This document shows, piece after piece, positions 18,848-27,529 of a DNA stretch of 64,000 bases. The number at the start of each line of letters is the position of its first letter. Positions within the stretch are counted from its first letter, which is position 1. The stretch lies in the NCBI RefSeq assembly GCF_003259225.1, contig NZ_QHJF01000001.1, forward strand, positions 170,926 to 234,925. Reading direction: 5' to 3'. The translations under genes were made by a program, and so were the position numbers. The DNA is from Marinomonas arctica (GTDB lineage Bacteria; Pseudomonadota; Gammaproteobacteria; Pseudomonadales; Marinomonadaceae). The notes below the pieces were generated by a model, which did no database searches, was not told the DNA's origin, and saw only the letters and a list, made by a program, of their open reading frames with translations.

Positions 18848-19699
18848 ATGTATCAAGAAGCCAGTAATACAAACCTGCTGATGTTATTGCATACGGCGGT
18901 TTACCCTTTTATCGCCGCACTCATAGTCAGCTTTGTCGCTGGTAAATTGTTACGTGCCTCATCGTACCTTGGTTATCTTGGTGGATTCATTGTCGGACTC
19001 AGCCTGATTCATTCAGGCCTGAGTTTTCCACCAAACCAAGCCATTGATTATTACGCAGTAACGATAGTCATTGGCATAATATCGCTGTTGTGCATCAGTA
19101 AACTAAAAGTGCCAGCTATCACAAATAGCGCACTTTTTCTTCTGTCCGGACTATCGTTTTTCTTTTTGCTAAATCCTGTACTAAAACATGCAGGTTTTAT
19201 AACAAGCTTAAGTTGGGCGGCAGCCTCCTCGCTGATCGTCGTGTGTTATTACCTTCTCTCTCCTAAAACACAAAAATCATATCAATATGAAACGCGTAGT
19301 TTAGGTAACTTTCTTTCGCCTATCGGCTTGATGATTGTGGCTGGAAGTGCTGCTCCAGTGGTGTCCATTGGCGGCAGTTTGTTGATTGGGCAATTACTAG
19401 GAGCGTTCGCTGCGGCCATGTTGGGTTATGTTATAGTCAGTTACTTAACAAAACACACTCAACACAACGTTTATATCCCAGCGCTTTTAATATTGGGTGG
19501 GCTGATTACACAAAGTCATATCCTGGCCGATATTCCTTTACACGTCATGCTAATGCTAAGTGCCAGCCTATTCGTCACACCACTGATTCTGTTATTTACA
19601 AACAAAATCAGTCACATTGTGGTCAGTCAAGTGGTTATTAGCGGCATAATCAGCGCATTTAGTTTATGGCTGATTTGGCCGGAAAGCAGCTTGTATTAG
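18848..19699 (+). CDS. Polytopic membrane protein of unknown family
   Basis: A 283-residue hydrophobic protein with about eight or nine transmembrane segments and almost no soluble loops; the longest polar stretch, SPKTQKSYQYETRSL, is near the middle. I do not recognise a family signature. It follows the YceI gene by 18 nt and has its own ribosome binding site (TAAGGA), so it is probably co-transcribed, and the LysR regulator opposite may control both. It converges on the DUF1761 gene with 11 nt between stops. Confidence 0.75.
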   Translation: MYQEASNTNLLMLLHTAVYPFIAALIVSFVAGKLLRASSYLGYLGGFIVGLSLIHSGLSFPPNQAIDYYAVTIVIGIISLLCISKLKVPAITNSALFLLSGLSFFFLLNPVLKHAGFITSLSWAAASSLIVVCYYLLSPKTQKSYQYETRSLGNFLSPIGLMIVAGSAAPVVSIGGSLLIGQLLGAFAAAMLGYVIVSYLTKHTQHNVYIPALLILGGLITQSHILADIPLHVMLMLSASLFVTPLILLFTNKISHIVVSQVVISGIISAFSLWLIWPESSLY

Positions 19700-19710
19700 T
19701 TTGTCGATCT

Positions 19711-20127
19711 CTAGTTTTTAAATATTGATCGAGAAGAGCGCCATAGTGGCAGTATGATTGCCGCTATGACGCTATTAACGGCGCCATAAGACAACAAATA
19801 CCACACCTCAGACTCATTGAAATGAAGCTGCATGCTGATAAAAAAATGATTCGGTAAGACTATAAATAACCACATGCCTATTACTAAAAAAAACTGACCA
19901 CTCCCTGAGATACCCTTGACCCTTGCAAGTATCCAAGCGGTAAAAAATAGGCAAGTGAAACAAGAAAACACAAATAACAAGATCATCCCAGTAGAAGGCT
20001 GTGCAGATACATCCTCCCACACAGGTCGGCCTAAAAATTTAACTGGCGTTGAAGCATACCAAACCACGCCAGCAAGCACTTGGAGAATAAAAGCCAACAC
20101 AACCGCTTTATAATTTATTTTGTACAC
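19711..20127 (-). CDS. DUF1761-like small membrane protein
   Basis: A 138-residue protein with four predicted transmembrane segments. The opening YKAVVLAFILQVLAGVVWY, followed by FLGRPVWEDV, resembles DUF1761 proteins, where the first helix is followed by a short loop with a conserved W. Function of the family is unknown. It lies 40 nt downstream of the RmlD-like gene on the same strand. Confidence 0.7.
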   Translation of the reverse strand: MYKINYKAVVLAFILQVLAGVVWYASTPVKFLGRPVWEDVSAQPSTGMILLFVFSCFTCLFFTAWILARVKGISGSGQFFLVIGMWLFIVLPNHFFISMQLHFNESEVWYLLSYGAVNSVIAAIILPLWRSSRSIFKN

Positions 20128-20167
20128 GTCATCCCCTATGATTCCGTCTGCTTAAAAAAGTAAACAA

Positions 20168-21055
20168 CTAGCAGCTACTGCCAGCTTGATATAATTCTTT
20201 GACTAAATTGCGTAATTTAGATCGCCATGGGCGCTGCTTTACACCAAAATGATTAAATATTTTTCGACAAGACAGCGACTGCCGCTTCATCACCACCATA
20301 TCCGGCACTTCGGGGAACGCATCACTGATCGCTTCTACTTCAACCTGTGCTTTGGGATCAAATTGGCTTGATGTCGCGACAATCGCCTCGACTAACCCCA
20401 CCCAACTGATCTCCTCAGCACAGCAATAATGGTACACACCTTTATTTTTCGCACCATAGTGACCTTGCTTCACCACGGACAAAATGACCCGAACCAAGTC
20501 GGATACGGGCGTTGGACTGCCGATCAAATCGTCTTTATAAGCAAGGTTAACGCCATCTTGAATAAGTCCAAGGGTTCTGCAGACAAAGTCATCTCCTTTT
20601 CCACTAAACAACCACCCAGTGCGTAGCACGATGTTCTCAGGATGACTCAAGACAATTTTCTCGGCTTCAATTAATGCTAAGGCGTAAGGGTCTGAGCTGT
20701 CTGGCACATCAACTTCAGAGTAAGGAACGTCCTTACTACCCGAAAAAACTCGCGCGCTACTCAGCATTATCAAGGACGCTCTACCCTGCTCACTCAAGTA
20801 GCGTAGCGTCGATTGAAACTTTGTATAATCACTCTGCAGCGCGTGACGAAGACTTAACGCATCGATGACAACATCAAACGACATAGCATCTAATTCCGCC
20901 CTCCTTGTTACATCCAGCAACAATGACTCTTCTGGGCACAACCATTCAAACTCATTTCTGCCTGCAGAAAGCGATAATAAAGATGACCCCACCTCAGTAT
21001 TACTGCCTAAGAGGAGAATGCGAATAGGGGCATTAATATCTTGTATATTATTCAA
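20168..21055 (-). CDS. RmlD-like SDR-superfamily protein with altered active site
   Basis: A 295-residue extended SDR protein of the dTDP-4-dehydrorhamnose reductase (RmlD)/MAT2B group. It has an N-terminal ILLLGSNTEVGSSLL dinucleotide loop, LSSARVFSG (Thr/Ser of the active site) and DPYALALIEAEKIVL. In this last motif the usual YxxxK reads YALAL, so the catalytic lysine is replaced by leucine. Reductase activity is therefore doubtful, and a binding or regulatory role as in MAT2B is possible. The TTG start is supported by GAGGA 6 nt upstream; it overlaps the end of tatD by 4 nt, so translation is coupled. No rhamnose pathway genes are nearby. Confidence 0.8.
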   Translation of the reverse strand: MNNIQDINAPIRILLLGSNTEVGSSLLSLSAGRNEFEWLCPEESLLLDVTRRAELDAMSFDVVIDALSLRHALQSDYTKFQSTLRYLSEQGRASLIMLSSARVFSGSKDVPYSEVDVPDSSDPYALALIEAEKIVLSHPENIVLRTGWLFSGKGDDFVCRTLGLIQDGVNLAYKDDLIGSPTPVSDLVRVILSVVKQGHYGAKNKGVYHYCCAEEISWVGLVEAIVATSSQFDPKAQVEVEAISDAFPEVPDMVVMKRQSLSCRKIFNHFGVKQRPWRSKLRNLVKELYQAGSSC

Positions 21056-21831
21056 AGTAAGTCCTCACGCCACTTAGGAAAAACCCTAAGTAGATTATCA
21101 TATGTCTGAGCCGTAATCTGTTCGACACTCTCATCTCTTATTATTGCCGCACTCTGTGCAATCAAAGGAATAGAGAGAGGTGTATTTGTTTGCCCCTGAA
21201 ACCCCTGAATCGGCATATCAGGCGAGTCAGTTTCAAGAATAAAATCCCGACTATCCAATGAGGCCAATACTCTATGCGCCTTTTTTGCTCTTGGATAGGT
21301 AATAGTTCCGCCAATTCCCAACACAAAACCCAATCCTAAAAAACGCTTAGCCTGTTCAAGACTACCATTAAAAGCGTGCACCACTCCGCCTTCTTTAAAT
21401 TCCGCGTCACGCAAGCATTTAAACACTAGATCATAACTTTTCCTAGCGTGCAAAATAACGGGTAATTTCAACAATTTAGCAACTTGTAACTGGCGCGAGA
21501 AAAAATCCACTTGGGTTCTCATATCTACCGCATTAGGCCAACAATCTAAGCCTATTTCACCCACAGCAACCACCTTACTTTTCTCACATTGCGCACCCAG
21601 TAAATCTATCTGACTTAGCAAAGCCCCTTCCAAAAAATAAGGATGCAATCCATAAGCTGCACGCCATGATGGGTAAGACTCAATCAGAGACTCTAATTTT
21701 GACCAGCTTGCATGAGTGGTTGCTGGCACCAAAAAACCCACCACCCCTTGCTCAAGACAACGCCACATTAAGGCATCGCGAGACCCATCAAATACATCAA
21801 AATCAAAGTGACAATGGCTATCAATCAACAT
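21052..21831 (-). CDS. TatD family metal-dependent hydrolase (YjjV-like)
   Basis: A TIM-barrel deoxyribonuclease/hydrolase of about 259 residues. All metal-site motifs are visible: DSHCHFD at the N-terminus, GEIGLD, VILHARKS, VHAFNG and ETDSP. Relatives are 3'-5' nucleases and D-aminoacyl-tRNA deacylase-like hydrolases. The ATG at 21831 is preferred over the TTG two codons upstream; neither has a good ribosome binding site. It is the first gene of a unit with the RmlD-like gene, with a 4-nt overlap. Confidence 0.88.
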   Translation of the reverse strand: MLIDSHCHFDFDVFDGSRDALMWRCLEQGVVGFLVPATTHASWSKLESLIESYPSWRAAYGLHPYFLEGALLSQIDLLGAQCEKSKVVAVGEIGLDCWPNAVDMRTQVDFFSRQLQVAKLLKLPVILHARKSYDLVFKCLRDAEFKEGGVVHAFNGSLEQAKRFLGLGFVLGIGGTITYPRAKKAHRVLASLDSRDFILETDSPDMPIQGFQGQTNTPLSIPLIAQSAAIIRDESVEQITAQTYDNLLRVFPKWREDLL

Positions 21832-21890
21832 ACACAAAAGATTACATGATTTCAGAGGACAAGTGCTAAATTATAAAGCAATCAGACATA

Positions 21891-21919
21891 AAAAAGCCGC
21901 GCATTTAGCGCGGCTTTTT
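21891..21919 (-). terminator. Intrinsic terminator of pckA
   Basis: Perfect 12-bp stem AAAAAGCCGCGC / GCGCGGCTTTTT with an ATTTA loop. T runs occur on both strands, but it lies 20 nt past the pckA stop on the minus strand. Confidence 0.9.
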
Positions 21920-21938
21920 AAAAATAATGCGGAGGCGC

Positions 21939-23495
21939 TTAAAGAGAAGGACCCGCTTTCACAATAGACTCTGAGACTGAATCAAACTTTTTAAAGTTTT
22001 CAACAAATTGGGAGATTAAGTGCTTAGCTTGCGCCTCATAAGCCGCCTGATCCGACCATGTTTTCCGTGGATTTAACAAAATACTATCCACACCTGGCAC
22101 CTGAGTTGGCACATCAAGATTGACATCCGCTAGATGCTCTGTTTCTGCATCAACTAACACACCAGACTGAATCGCTGCAATCACTGCACGGGTCGTTGGA
22201 ATGCTAAAGCGTTTACCACCTTTACCATGTGCGCCCCCCGTCCAACCAGTATTGACTAGGTAAACCTTGCTACCAAACTCCTCAATACGCTTAATCAAAA
22301 GATCCGCATACACATCAGCTGAACGTGGGAAGAAAGGCGCTCCAAAACAAGTGGAGAAAGTTGACTTAATGCCTGTACCAGCCCCCATTTCAGTGGAACC
22401 AACCAGTGCGGTGTAACCACTCAAAAAATGGTACGCAGCCGCCTCTTTCGTCAAAATAGAAACAGGAGGCAGAACACCAGTTAAGTCACAGGTTAAAAAG
22501 ATAATGGCATTCGGTTCACCAGCACGATTACCTGCTGCACGCTTTTCAATGTGCTCCCGAGGGTAGCCAGCACGACCATTTTGAGTCAAAGACGTATCGG
22601 CGTAATCCGCCACACGAGTCTTAGGATCTAGTACCACGTTTTCAACGATAGTACCGAATTTAATCGCATCCCAAATAATTGGCTCATTTTTTTGCGAAAG
22701 ATCGATGGTTTTGGCGTAGCAACCGCCTTCAATATTGAAAACCGTATCTTTCCCCCAACCGTGCTCATCATCACCAATTAGAAAGCGCTCAGGATCGGCA
22801 GACAAGGTAGTTTTCCCGGTTCCAGACAAACCAAAGAATAGAGTGACATCGTCTTCTGTACCAACGTTAGCCGCACAATGCATTGGCAATACATCATAAG
22901 CTGGCAACAAGTAGTTTTGCACAGAGAACATGGCTTTTTTCATTTCGCCAGCGTAACGCATACCCGCGATAAGCACTTTGCGCTCAGCAAAGTTCAAAAT
23001 CACGCAACCATCTGAATTAGTGCCATCACGTTCCGGCTCACAAACAAAATTTGGCGCATTTAAAATTTGCCACTCACCTTTGTCAGAAGGATTATAAATA
23101 TCAGGGCGAATAAATAAATTACGCCCAAACAACTGATGCCACGCTGTTTCAGTGCGCATAATGACAGGCAAATAATATTCATCACCCGCACCAACATGAA
23201 TGTTAGACACAAACGACTCTTTACCATCCAAATAAGCGGCAACTCGATCCCATAAAGGAGCAAATTTTGCCTCTGGGAAGGGTCGGTTAACAGGCCCCCA
23301 ATGAATGCTATCTTTGCTGGACGCCTCTTCTACGATAAAACGATCCATAGGAGAACGACCAGTACGAGCGCCTGTTTCAACCACAAGCGCGCCATTATCG
23401 GCAAGCACACCTTCGCCATTTTGCAAGGCTTTTTCAACCAACTGCGGCGTCGTTAAATTTGTGTGAATAGTTATTACGTCTGATGCGGAGTTCAT
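21939..23495 (-). CDS. pckA: Phosphoenolpyruvate carboxykinase (ATP)
   Basis: A 518-residue enzyme that converts oxaloacetate and ATP to phosphoenolpyruvate and CO2 at the start of gluconeogenesis. Visible signatures are [14 protein letters not shown], the substrate loop MHCAANVG, the P-loop [14 protein letters not shown], the metal site [10 protein letters not shown] and the C-terminal [15 protein letters not shown]. Length is normal. It stands alone between a strong terminator and a 507-nt AT-rich upstream region that contains an 18-bp palindrome. Confidence 0.97.
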   Translation of the reverse strand: MNSASDVITIHTNLTTPQLVEKALQNGEGVLADNGALVVETGARTGRSPMDRFIVEEASSKDSIHWGPVNRPFPEAKFAPLWDRVAAYLDGKESFVSNIHVGAGDEYYLPVIMRTETAWHQLFGRNLFIRPDIYNPSDKGEWQILNAPNFVCEPERDGTNSDGCVILNFAERKVLIAGMRYAGEMKKAMFSVQNYLLPAYDVLPMHCAANVGTEDDVTLFFGLSGTGKTTLSADPERFLIGDDEHGWGKDTVFNIEGGCYAKTIDLSQKNEPIIWDAIKFGTIVENVVLDPKTRVADYADTSLTQNGRAGYPREHIEKRAAGNRAGEPNAIIFLTCDLTGVLPPVSILTKEAAAYHFLSGYTALVGSTEMGAGTGIKSTFSTCFGAPFFPRSADVYADLLIKRIEEFGSKVYLVNTGWTGGAHGKGGKRFSIPTTRAVIAAIQSGVLVDAETEHLADVNLDVPTQVPGVDSILLNPRKTWSDQAAYEAQAKHLISQFVENFKKFDSVSESIVKAGPSL

Positions 23496-24002
23496 GTTGC
23501 TAGATCCTCTGAACTATAAAGATTGTCTGGTCATATTTATTATTATGCGAAAGTTTTTTACTGTGAAAAGGATAGTAACAAAACAATCTAAAAAAAAATA
23601 TTGTTATAACAATATGTTATTTTATTACCATTTTGAAACTTTAAAAAAAACCATAACCCAATGAAAAATAAAGATTTTAATCAAAAAATCGCATTGACAT
23701 GGCACCAACCTATCCTGCAACTCCTCATACAGCCTAATATTTTTGTAGTTTTCTTTCTTTTTTGTTGCCTTCCTACTAAATGGGAAAGTTCTTACTCATT
23801 AGCAACATCATAAAAACGCCCCTATAGAGAAGCGAATTACGGAGAAAAAGCCACCTGAAAAGTAAGGTTTCTATTAAAAAAGATCAAAAAAACACAATTA
23901 TTTGAATTTTTCTTACCTCTAATATGTCCTGAATCCCGCCGCTTCATGGTAAGATTATTTCTTCAATTCCCCTCCAATTGTCCAAAAGGTTGATCAATAT
24001 TT
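23496..24002. other. 507-nt AT-rich divergent intergenic region (pckA / gnd)
   Basis: No open frame of note and no RNA structure seen. It must hold the promoters of pckA (minus) and gnd (plus). The only marked structure is the palindrome at 23598-23615. Long A and T runs (for example 23590-23598 and 23640-23650) suggest intrinsically curved DNA. Confidence 0.6.
23598..23615. promoter_or_regulatory. 18-bp perfect palindrome upstream of pckA
   Basis: ATATTGTTATAACAATAT is fully self-complementary. It lies about 103 nt upstream of the pckA start. A regulator site is inferred; the protein is not known. Confidence 0.45.
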
Positions 24003-25526
24003 ATGTTAAAAACAAATCAGAACTGCAATATTGGGTTTGTCGGCCTGGGTGTCATGGGTAAAAACTTGGCCTTAAATTTAGCTGACCATGGCTACCGAGT
24101 TGCAGGCTTTGATCTTGACGCGCATAAAATACAAGACGTTTTAGACACCGAAGCGGCTGAACGCCCAGAATCTTCCAAAGAAGCGCGAATCATTGGCTGT
24201 ACCAGTATGGAAGACATGCTGTCAAACCTAGTCAAACCTCGTGTGATTGTGGTTTTAGTACCGGCAGGAAAACCGGTTGATATTGTTTGCCAAAGCCTAA
24301 TTGATGCAGGATTAGAAGCGGACGATATCGTCGTAGATTGCGGAAACAGCCAATGGACAGACACCATTCGTCGTGAAGCAGAATACAAAGAAAAATTTAA
24401 ATTCTTTGGCACAGCCGTATCAGGCGGTGAAGTCGGTGCTCGCTTTGGCCCATCATTAATGCCAGGCGGTGATGCTGACTCTTGGAAATACCTACAACCC
24501 ATGTGGGAAGCCGTTGCGGCCAAAGTCGATGAGAATGGCAAGCCAATTGAAAGTAATACACCAGGCAAGCCTGTGACCGAAGGCGAACCATGTACCGCTT
24601 ACTTAGGACCAAATGGCGCTGGCCACTACGTTAAAATGGTTCACAATGGCATTGAGTATGCTGACATGCAGCTTATTTGTGAAGCTTATCACTTGCTACG
24701 TTCTTTACTTGGCTACGAGCCAGAAGAAATTGGCAAGTTATTTGAAAAATGGAATAAGGGTGTATTAAACAGCTACCTTGTTGAAATCAGCGCCGACATT
24801 CTACAGCAATATGACCACAAAACAGGCGCCCCCCTTGTTGACATGATTCTCGACAGTGCTGGGCAAAAAGGCACTGGCCGTTGGACATCGATCAGCGCGA
24901 CACAAATGGGTGTTCCAGCTGGCATTATCAGTGAATCCGTTTACGCCCGCGCACTGAGTACATTAACCAGTGAACGCGAACATGCAGCAGGCATATTAAC
25001 CGCCGATGTAGAAAGCGGCGACATTGTCGCAGAAGAGGTAGAAAAAGCGATTGAAGAGGCCCTATATTGCGCAAAAATTTGCGCTTACGCACAAGGTTTC
25101 CAAATCATGCGCGCGGCTCAAAAAGAATACGACTGGACGCTCAATTTCAGTGATATCGCAAAAATCTGGCGCGGTGGCTGCATTATTCGAGCCTCTTTCC
25201 TACAGAAAATTGCCGACGCATTTGATCACAATCATGAGCTTGAGAACCTGCTACTAAGCGATTACTTCGCCGACGCTATGGCTAAGAAACAATCAGGTCT
25301 GCGTAAAGCGGTTGTCCTTGCGGCGCAATCCGGTGTTCCAACCCCCTCTTTCTTCTCGGCATTGGCTTATTTTGATGGCTACCGTTCAGAGGTGCTACCG
25401 GCTAACTTATTGCAAGCACAGCGCGATTACTTTGGCGCCCATACTTATGAGCGAGTAGACGCAGAACCAGGTCAAAAATTCCACACGTACTGGCAAGAAA
25501 AAGGTCGTCCGGAACGCAAAGCGTAA
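24003..25526 (+). CDS. gnd: 6-phosphogluconate dehydrogenase (decarboxylating)
   Basis: A 507-residue enzyme of the oxidative pentose phosphate pathway that makes ribulose 5-phosphate, CO2 and NADPH. The N-terminal NADP fold reads GFVGLGVMGKNLALNLADHG; substrate motifs are VSGGEVGARFGPSLMPGG and GHYVKMVHNGIEY. It is about 40 residues longer than the E. coli enzyme, partly through an insert of about 17 residues (around positions 178-195) before the catalytic lysine segment. The ribosome binding site is weak. It is a single-gene unit closed by a strong terminator; no zwf or pgl is adjacent. Confidence 0.95.
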   Translation: MLKTNQNCNIGFVGLGVMGKNLALNLADHGYRVAGFDLDAHKIQDVLDTEAAERPESSKEARIIGCTSMEDMLSNLVKPRVIVVLVPAGKPVDIVCQSLIDAGLEADDIVVDCGNSQWTDTIRREAEYKEKFKFFGTAVSGGEVGARFGPSLMPGGDADSWKYLQPMWEAVAAKVDENGKPIESNTPGKPVTEGEPCTAYLGPNGAGHYVKMVHNGIEYADMQLICEAYHLLRSLLGYEPEEIGKLFEKWNKGVLNSYLVEISADILQQYDHKTGAPLVDMILDSAGQKGTGRWTSISATQMGVPAGIISESVYARALSTLTSEREHAAGILTADVESGDIVAEEVEKAIEEALYCAKICAYAQGFQIMRAAQKEYDWTLNFSDIAKIWRGGCIIRASFLQKIADAFDHNHELENLLLSDYFADAMAKKQSGLRKAVVLAAQSGVPTPSFFSALAYFDGYRSEVLPANLLQAQRDYFGAHTYERVDAEPGQKFHTYWQEKGRPERKA

Positions 25527-25541
25527 GGCTATTTTCCGACT

Positions 25542-25578
25542 AAAAAACGCTGACTTAGCAATAAGTCAGCGTTTTTTT
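25542..25578 (+). terminator. Intrinsic terminator of gnd
   Basis: Stem ACGCTGACTTA / TAAGTCAGCGT with a GCAA tetraloop, A run before and seven Ts after. It can act on both strands and also faces the end of trmJ. Confidence 0.9.
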
Positions 25579-25635
25579 ATGCAACTTAAAAAGTTGGCGC
25601 CTGCTTTTAACAACGCCTTGTCAGCACAGTAGTCA

Positions 25636-26355
25636 TTACTTCATTTTCTTTTCCATCGACGTCAACATCCCTCTAAGCATACCCAGTTCCTGTTGGTCCA
25701 AACGCGAGCGCTGAAATAAACGGCGAAAGCGCGTCATGACTTGCATCGGCATCTCTGGGTCAAGAAACTCCGTCTGCAGCAATACTTTTTCTAGATGCTC
25801 AAGCAAGTAATCAATTTGCTCCACATTGGCCGCTGGCACATCCCATTTACTCGCAACCACAGGCGCATCTTTCATCAATAAGCTCTTCATGCGTAACTCG
25901 TAAGCAATGACCTGTACCGCGGCACCTAAATTTAATGAGCTAAAGGTCTCAACCGAAGGAATATGCACGTGATAATTGCAACGCTGCAATTCTTCATTGG
26001 TTAATCCACGATCCTCACGACCAAAAACAAACGCGGTGAGCAAACCTTCATCAAACACCAAATCTGCCGCCTGTCTTGGGTCAACCAAAGGCCAAGGAAT
26101 ATTTCGTTCACGAGCACTGGTGCCAATGACCAATTGGCAGTCGGCCAAAGCTTCTTCTAGTGTTTCCACCACAACGGCATTGTCTAAAATGTCCGTCGCA
26201 CCCGCTGCACGGCTAATGGCCTCTTCACTCGGATACACCTTTGGGGCAACAAGATAAAGATCCGCTAACCCCATATTTTTCATGGCACGAGCAGCGGCAC
26301 CGATGTTGCCAGGATGCGAAGTATTAACAAGGACAATTCTTACTGTATTTTGCAT
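25636..26355 (-). CDS. trmJ: tRNA (cytidine/uridine-2'-O)-methyltransferase TrmJ
   Basis: A 239-residue SPOUT methyltransferase that 2'-O-methylates position 32 of certain tRNAs. The knot motifs are all present: NTSHPGNIGAAARAMKNMGL, FVFGREDRGLTNEEL and SLNLGAAVQVIAYEL. The C-terminal extension (from about residue 175) is that of TrmJ. It is divergent from suhB, the same neighbour arrangement as in E. coli, which supports both assignments. Confidence 0.93.
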   Translation of the reverse strand: MQNTVRIVLVNTSHPGNIGAAARAMKNMGLADLYLVAPKVYPSEEAISRAAGATDILDNAVVVETLEEALADCQLVIGTSARERNIPWPLVDPRQAADLVFDEGLLTAFVFGREDRGLTNEELQRCNYHVHIPSVETFSSLNLGAAVQVIAYELRMKSLLMKDAPVVASKWDVPAANVEQIDYLLEHLEKVLLQTEFLDPEMPMQVMTRFRRLFQRSRLDQQELGMLRGMLTSMEKKMK

Positions 26356-26667
26356 TTTATAAGTTACCAGTGATAGCCATCAAACAATGCCGCGTATCTT
26401 AACAGATATTTGTCCCAAAGCCGCAAACCGTTCAGTTTTTAACCAAAATACCACTGGCAAAAAGCGCACTGTTAGGCTAGAATTCGCGCTCTTATTTATA
26501 GGCGCTCGGTGATATCGCTCACGTCGTTTAAGCCATTGATTTAGTATCATTCGGCTTGAAGTGAACAGATAGCCCCTAGATGCCCGCTCTTTAACACTTT
26601 ATTTGGCAACTTATCGTCTTTATTGACGGTATGTGCATTTTAATGACGAAATAACTGACGGTAAATT
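26356..26667 (+). other. 312-nt divergent trmJ / suhB region with suhB leader
   Basis: Carries both promoters and a long suhB leader. The distinct element is the BoxA-like motif at 26586-26596. ACGGTA occurs twice (about 26625 and 26658), the second copy next to the suhB start, where no good ribosome binding site is visible. No open frame was found. Confidence 0.6.
26586..26596 (+). promoter_or_regulatory. BoxA-like Nus-factor element in the suhB leader
   Basis: GCTCTTTAACA matches the core of the rrn BoxA consensus (TGCTCTTTAACA), 72 nt before the suhB start codon on the sense strand. In E. coli the suhB leader also carries BoxA and is autoregulated by the NusB/NusE/SuhB complex. The match is seen; function here is inferred from that precedent. 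Confidence 0.7.
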
Positions 26668-27456
26668 ATGCAACCTAGAATCAATGTCGCACTCAAAGCA
26701 GCTCGTGCCGCTGCAGAATACATAGTTCACTCGCAAGAGAAACTACTGTTTGATAAAGAACAAGGCCAATCCGCTGAACAAGTTTATCAAACCGTTTGCT
26801 CAGGCGCAGAACGCAGCATTGTTTACTACCTAGAAAAAGCTTACCCAGCGGATACCATTACCACTCGCCTGCAAGGCACTGTACAAAATGGTAACGAAGG
26901 TGAATGGATCATTGATGCCATCCAAGGACAGCACTTATTCTCACGCGGCCTAACAGGTAACGTGATTACGATGAGCTACTTAGTTGCCGGTAAAGTGGAG
27001 CACGCTCTCGTGCTAAACCCTCACACCAAAGACGAATTTTACGCCAGTAAAGGTCGTGGTGCTTACCTAAACAATTCACGCATTCGTAGCAGCTCTGCAC
27101 GCACTTTAGAAAAAGTAACGGTAGCGGCTCAATTTCCTGCCACAGATCGCCTTATGCCTTATCTGTCTGGTCAATTTGCGGTACTAACTGAAATAGCGGA
27201 GCAAGGCGCTCGTGCTGTTATGCAAGATTGCCCAGCATTGATGCTTGCTAACGTTGCCGCTGGCCGTCTGGATGCGGCTTGGGGCATTAAACTTCAAGAA
27301 TGGGAAATGCAAGCACCGCTATTCATTGCAAAAGAAGCGGGTTGTTTGTTCGCAGGTTTTGATGGCTCACCCAGCATAGACAAAGGTGATGTACTATGTG
27401 CAGCACCTCGTTTGTTTAAAGTCTTGTTGCCTACATTAAACAAACACCTTAACTAA
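26668..27456 (+). CDS. suhB: SuhB-family protein with degenerate inositol monophosphatase site
   Basis: A 262-residue protein that aligns end to end with SuhB: MQPRINVALKAARAAAEYIV at the start, then EHALVLNPHTKDEFYASKGRGAYLN in two parts and ANVAAGRLDAAW. Compared with remembered E. coli SuhB, Glu67 becomes Arg67 (TITTRLQG for TIITEESG), Asp87 becomes Gln86 (IIDAIQGQHLF for VIDPLDGTTNF) and Asp212 becomes Glu213 (EWEMQAP for PWDFAAG). Only the Asp84 equivalent (Asp83) remains. Phosphatase activity is therefore unlikely. Position beside trmJ and the BoxA in the leader indicate the true suhB locus, so the retained role is probably in Nus-factor antitermination and rRNA folding. A decaying paralogue is less likely, because the rest of the fold is intact. 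Confidence 0.85.
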   Translation: MQPRINVALKAARAAAEYIVHSQEKLLFDKEQGQSAEQVYQTVCSGAERSIVYYLEKAYPADTITTRLQGTVQNGNEGEWIIDAIQGQHLFSRGLTGNVITMSYLVAGKVEHALVLNPHTKDEFYASKGRGAYLNNSRIRSSSARTLEKVTVAAQFPATDRLMPYLSGQFAVLTEIAEQGARAVMQDCPALMLANVAAGRLDAAWGIKLQEWEMQAPLFIAKEAGCLFAGFDGSPSIDKGDVLCAAPRLFKVLLPTLNKHLN

Positions 27457-27472
27457 TACGAATACACAGACA

Positions 27473-27513
27473 AAAAAGGGGCTCTTTTCTGACACAGAAA
27501 AGAGCCCCTTTTT
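27473..27513 (+). terminator. Intrinsic terminator of suhB
   Basis: Perfect 14-bp stem GGGGCTCTTTTCTG / CAGAAAAGAGCCCC with an ACA loop, A run before and T run after. It also serves the convergent oxidoreductase gene on the minus strand. Confidence 0.92.
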
Positions 27514-27529
27514 ATTTAACACATTCTTT

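Noticed and set aside
24092..24568. 158-residue minus-strand frame opposite gnd
   Set aside because: Shadow of the gnd coding sequence; composition follows gnd codons and there is no ribosome binding site.
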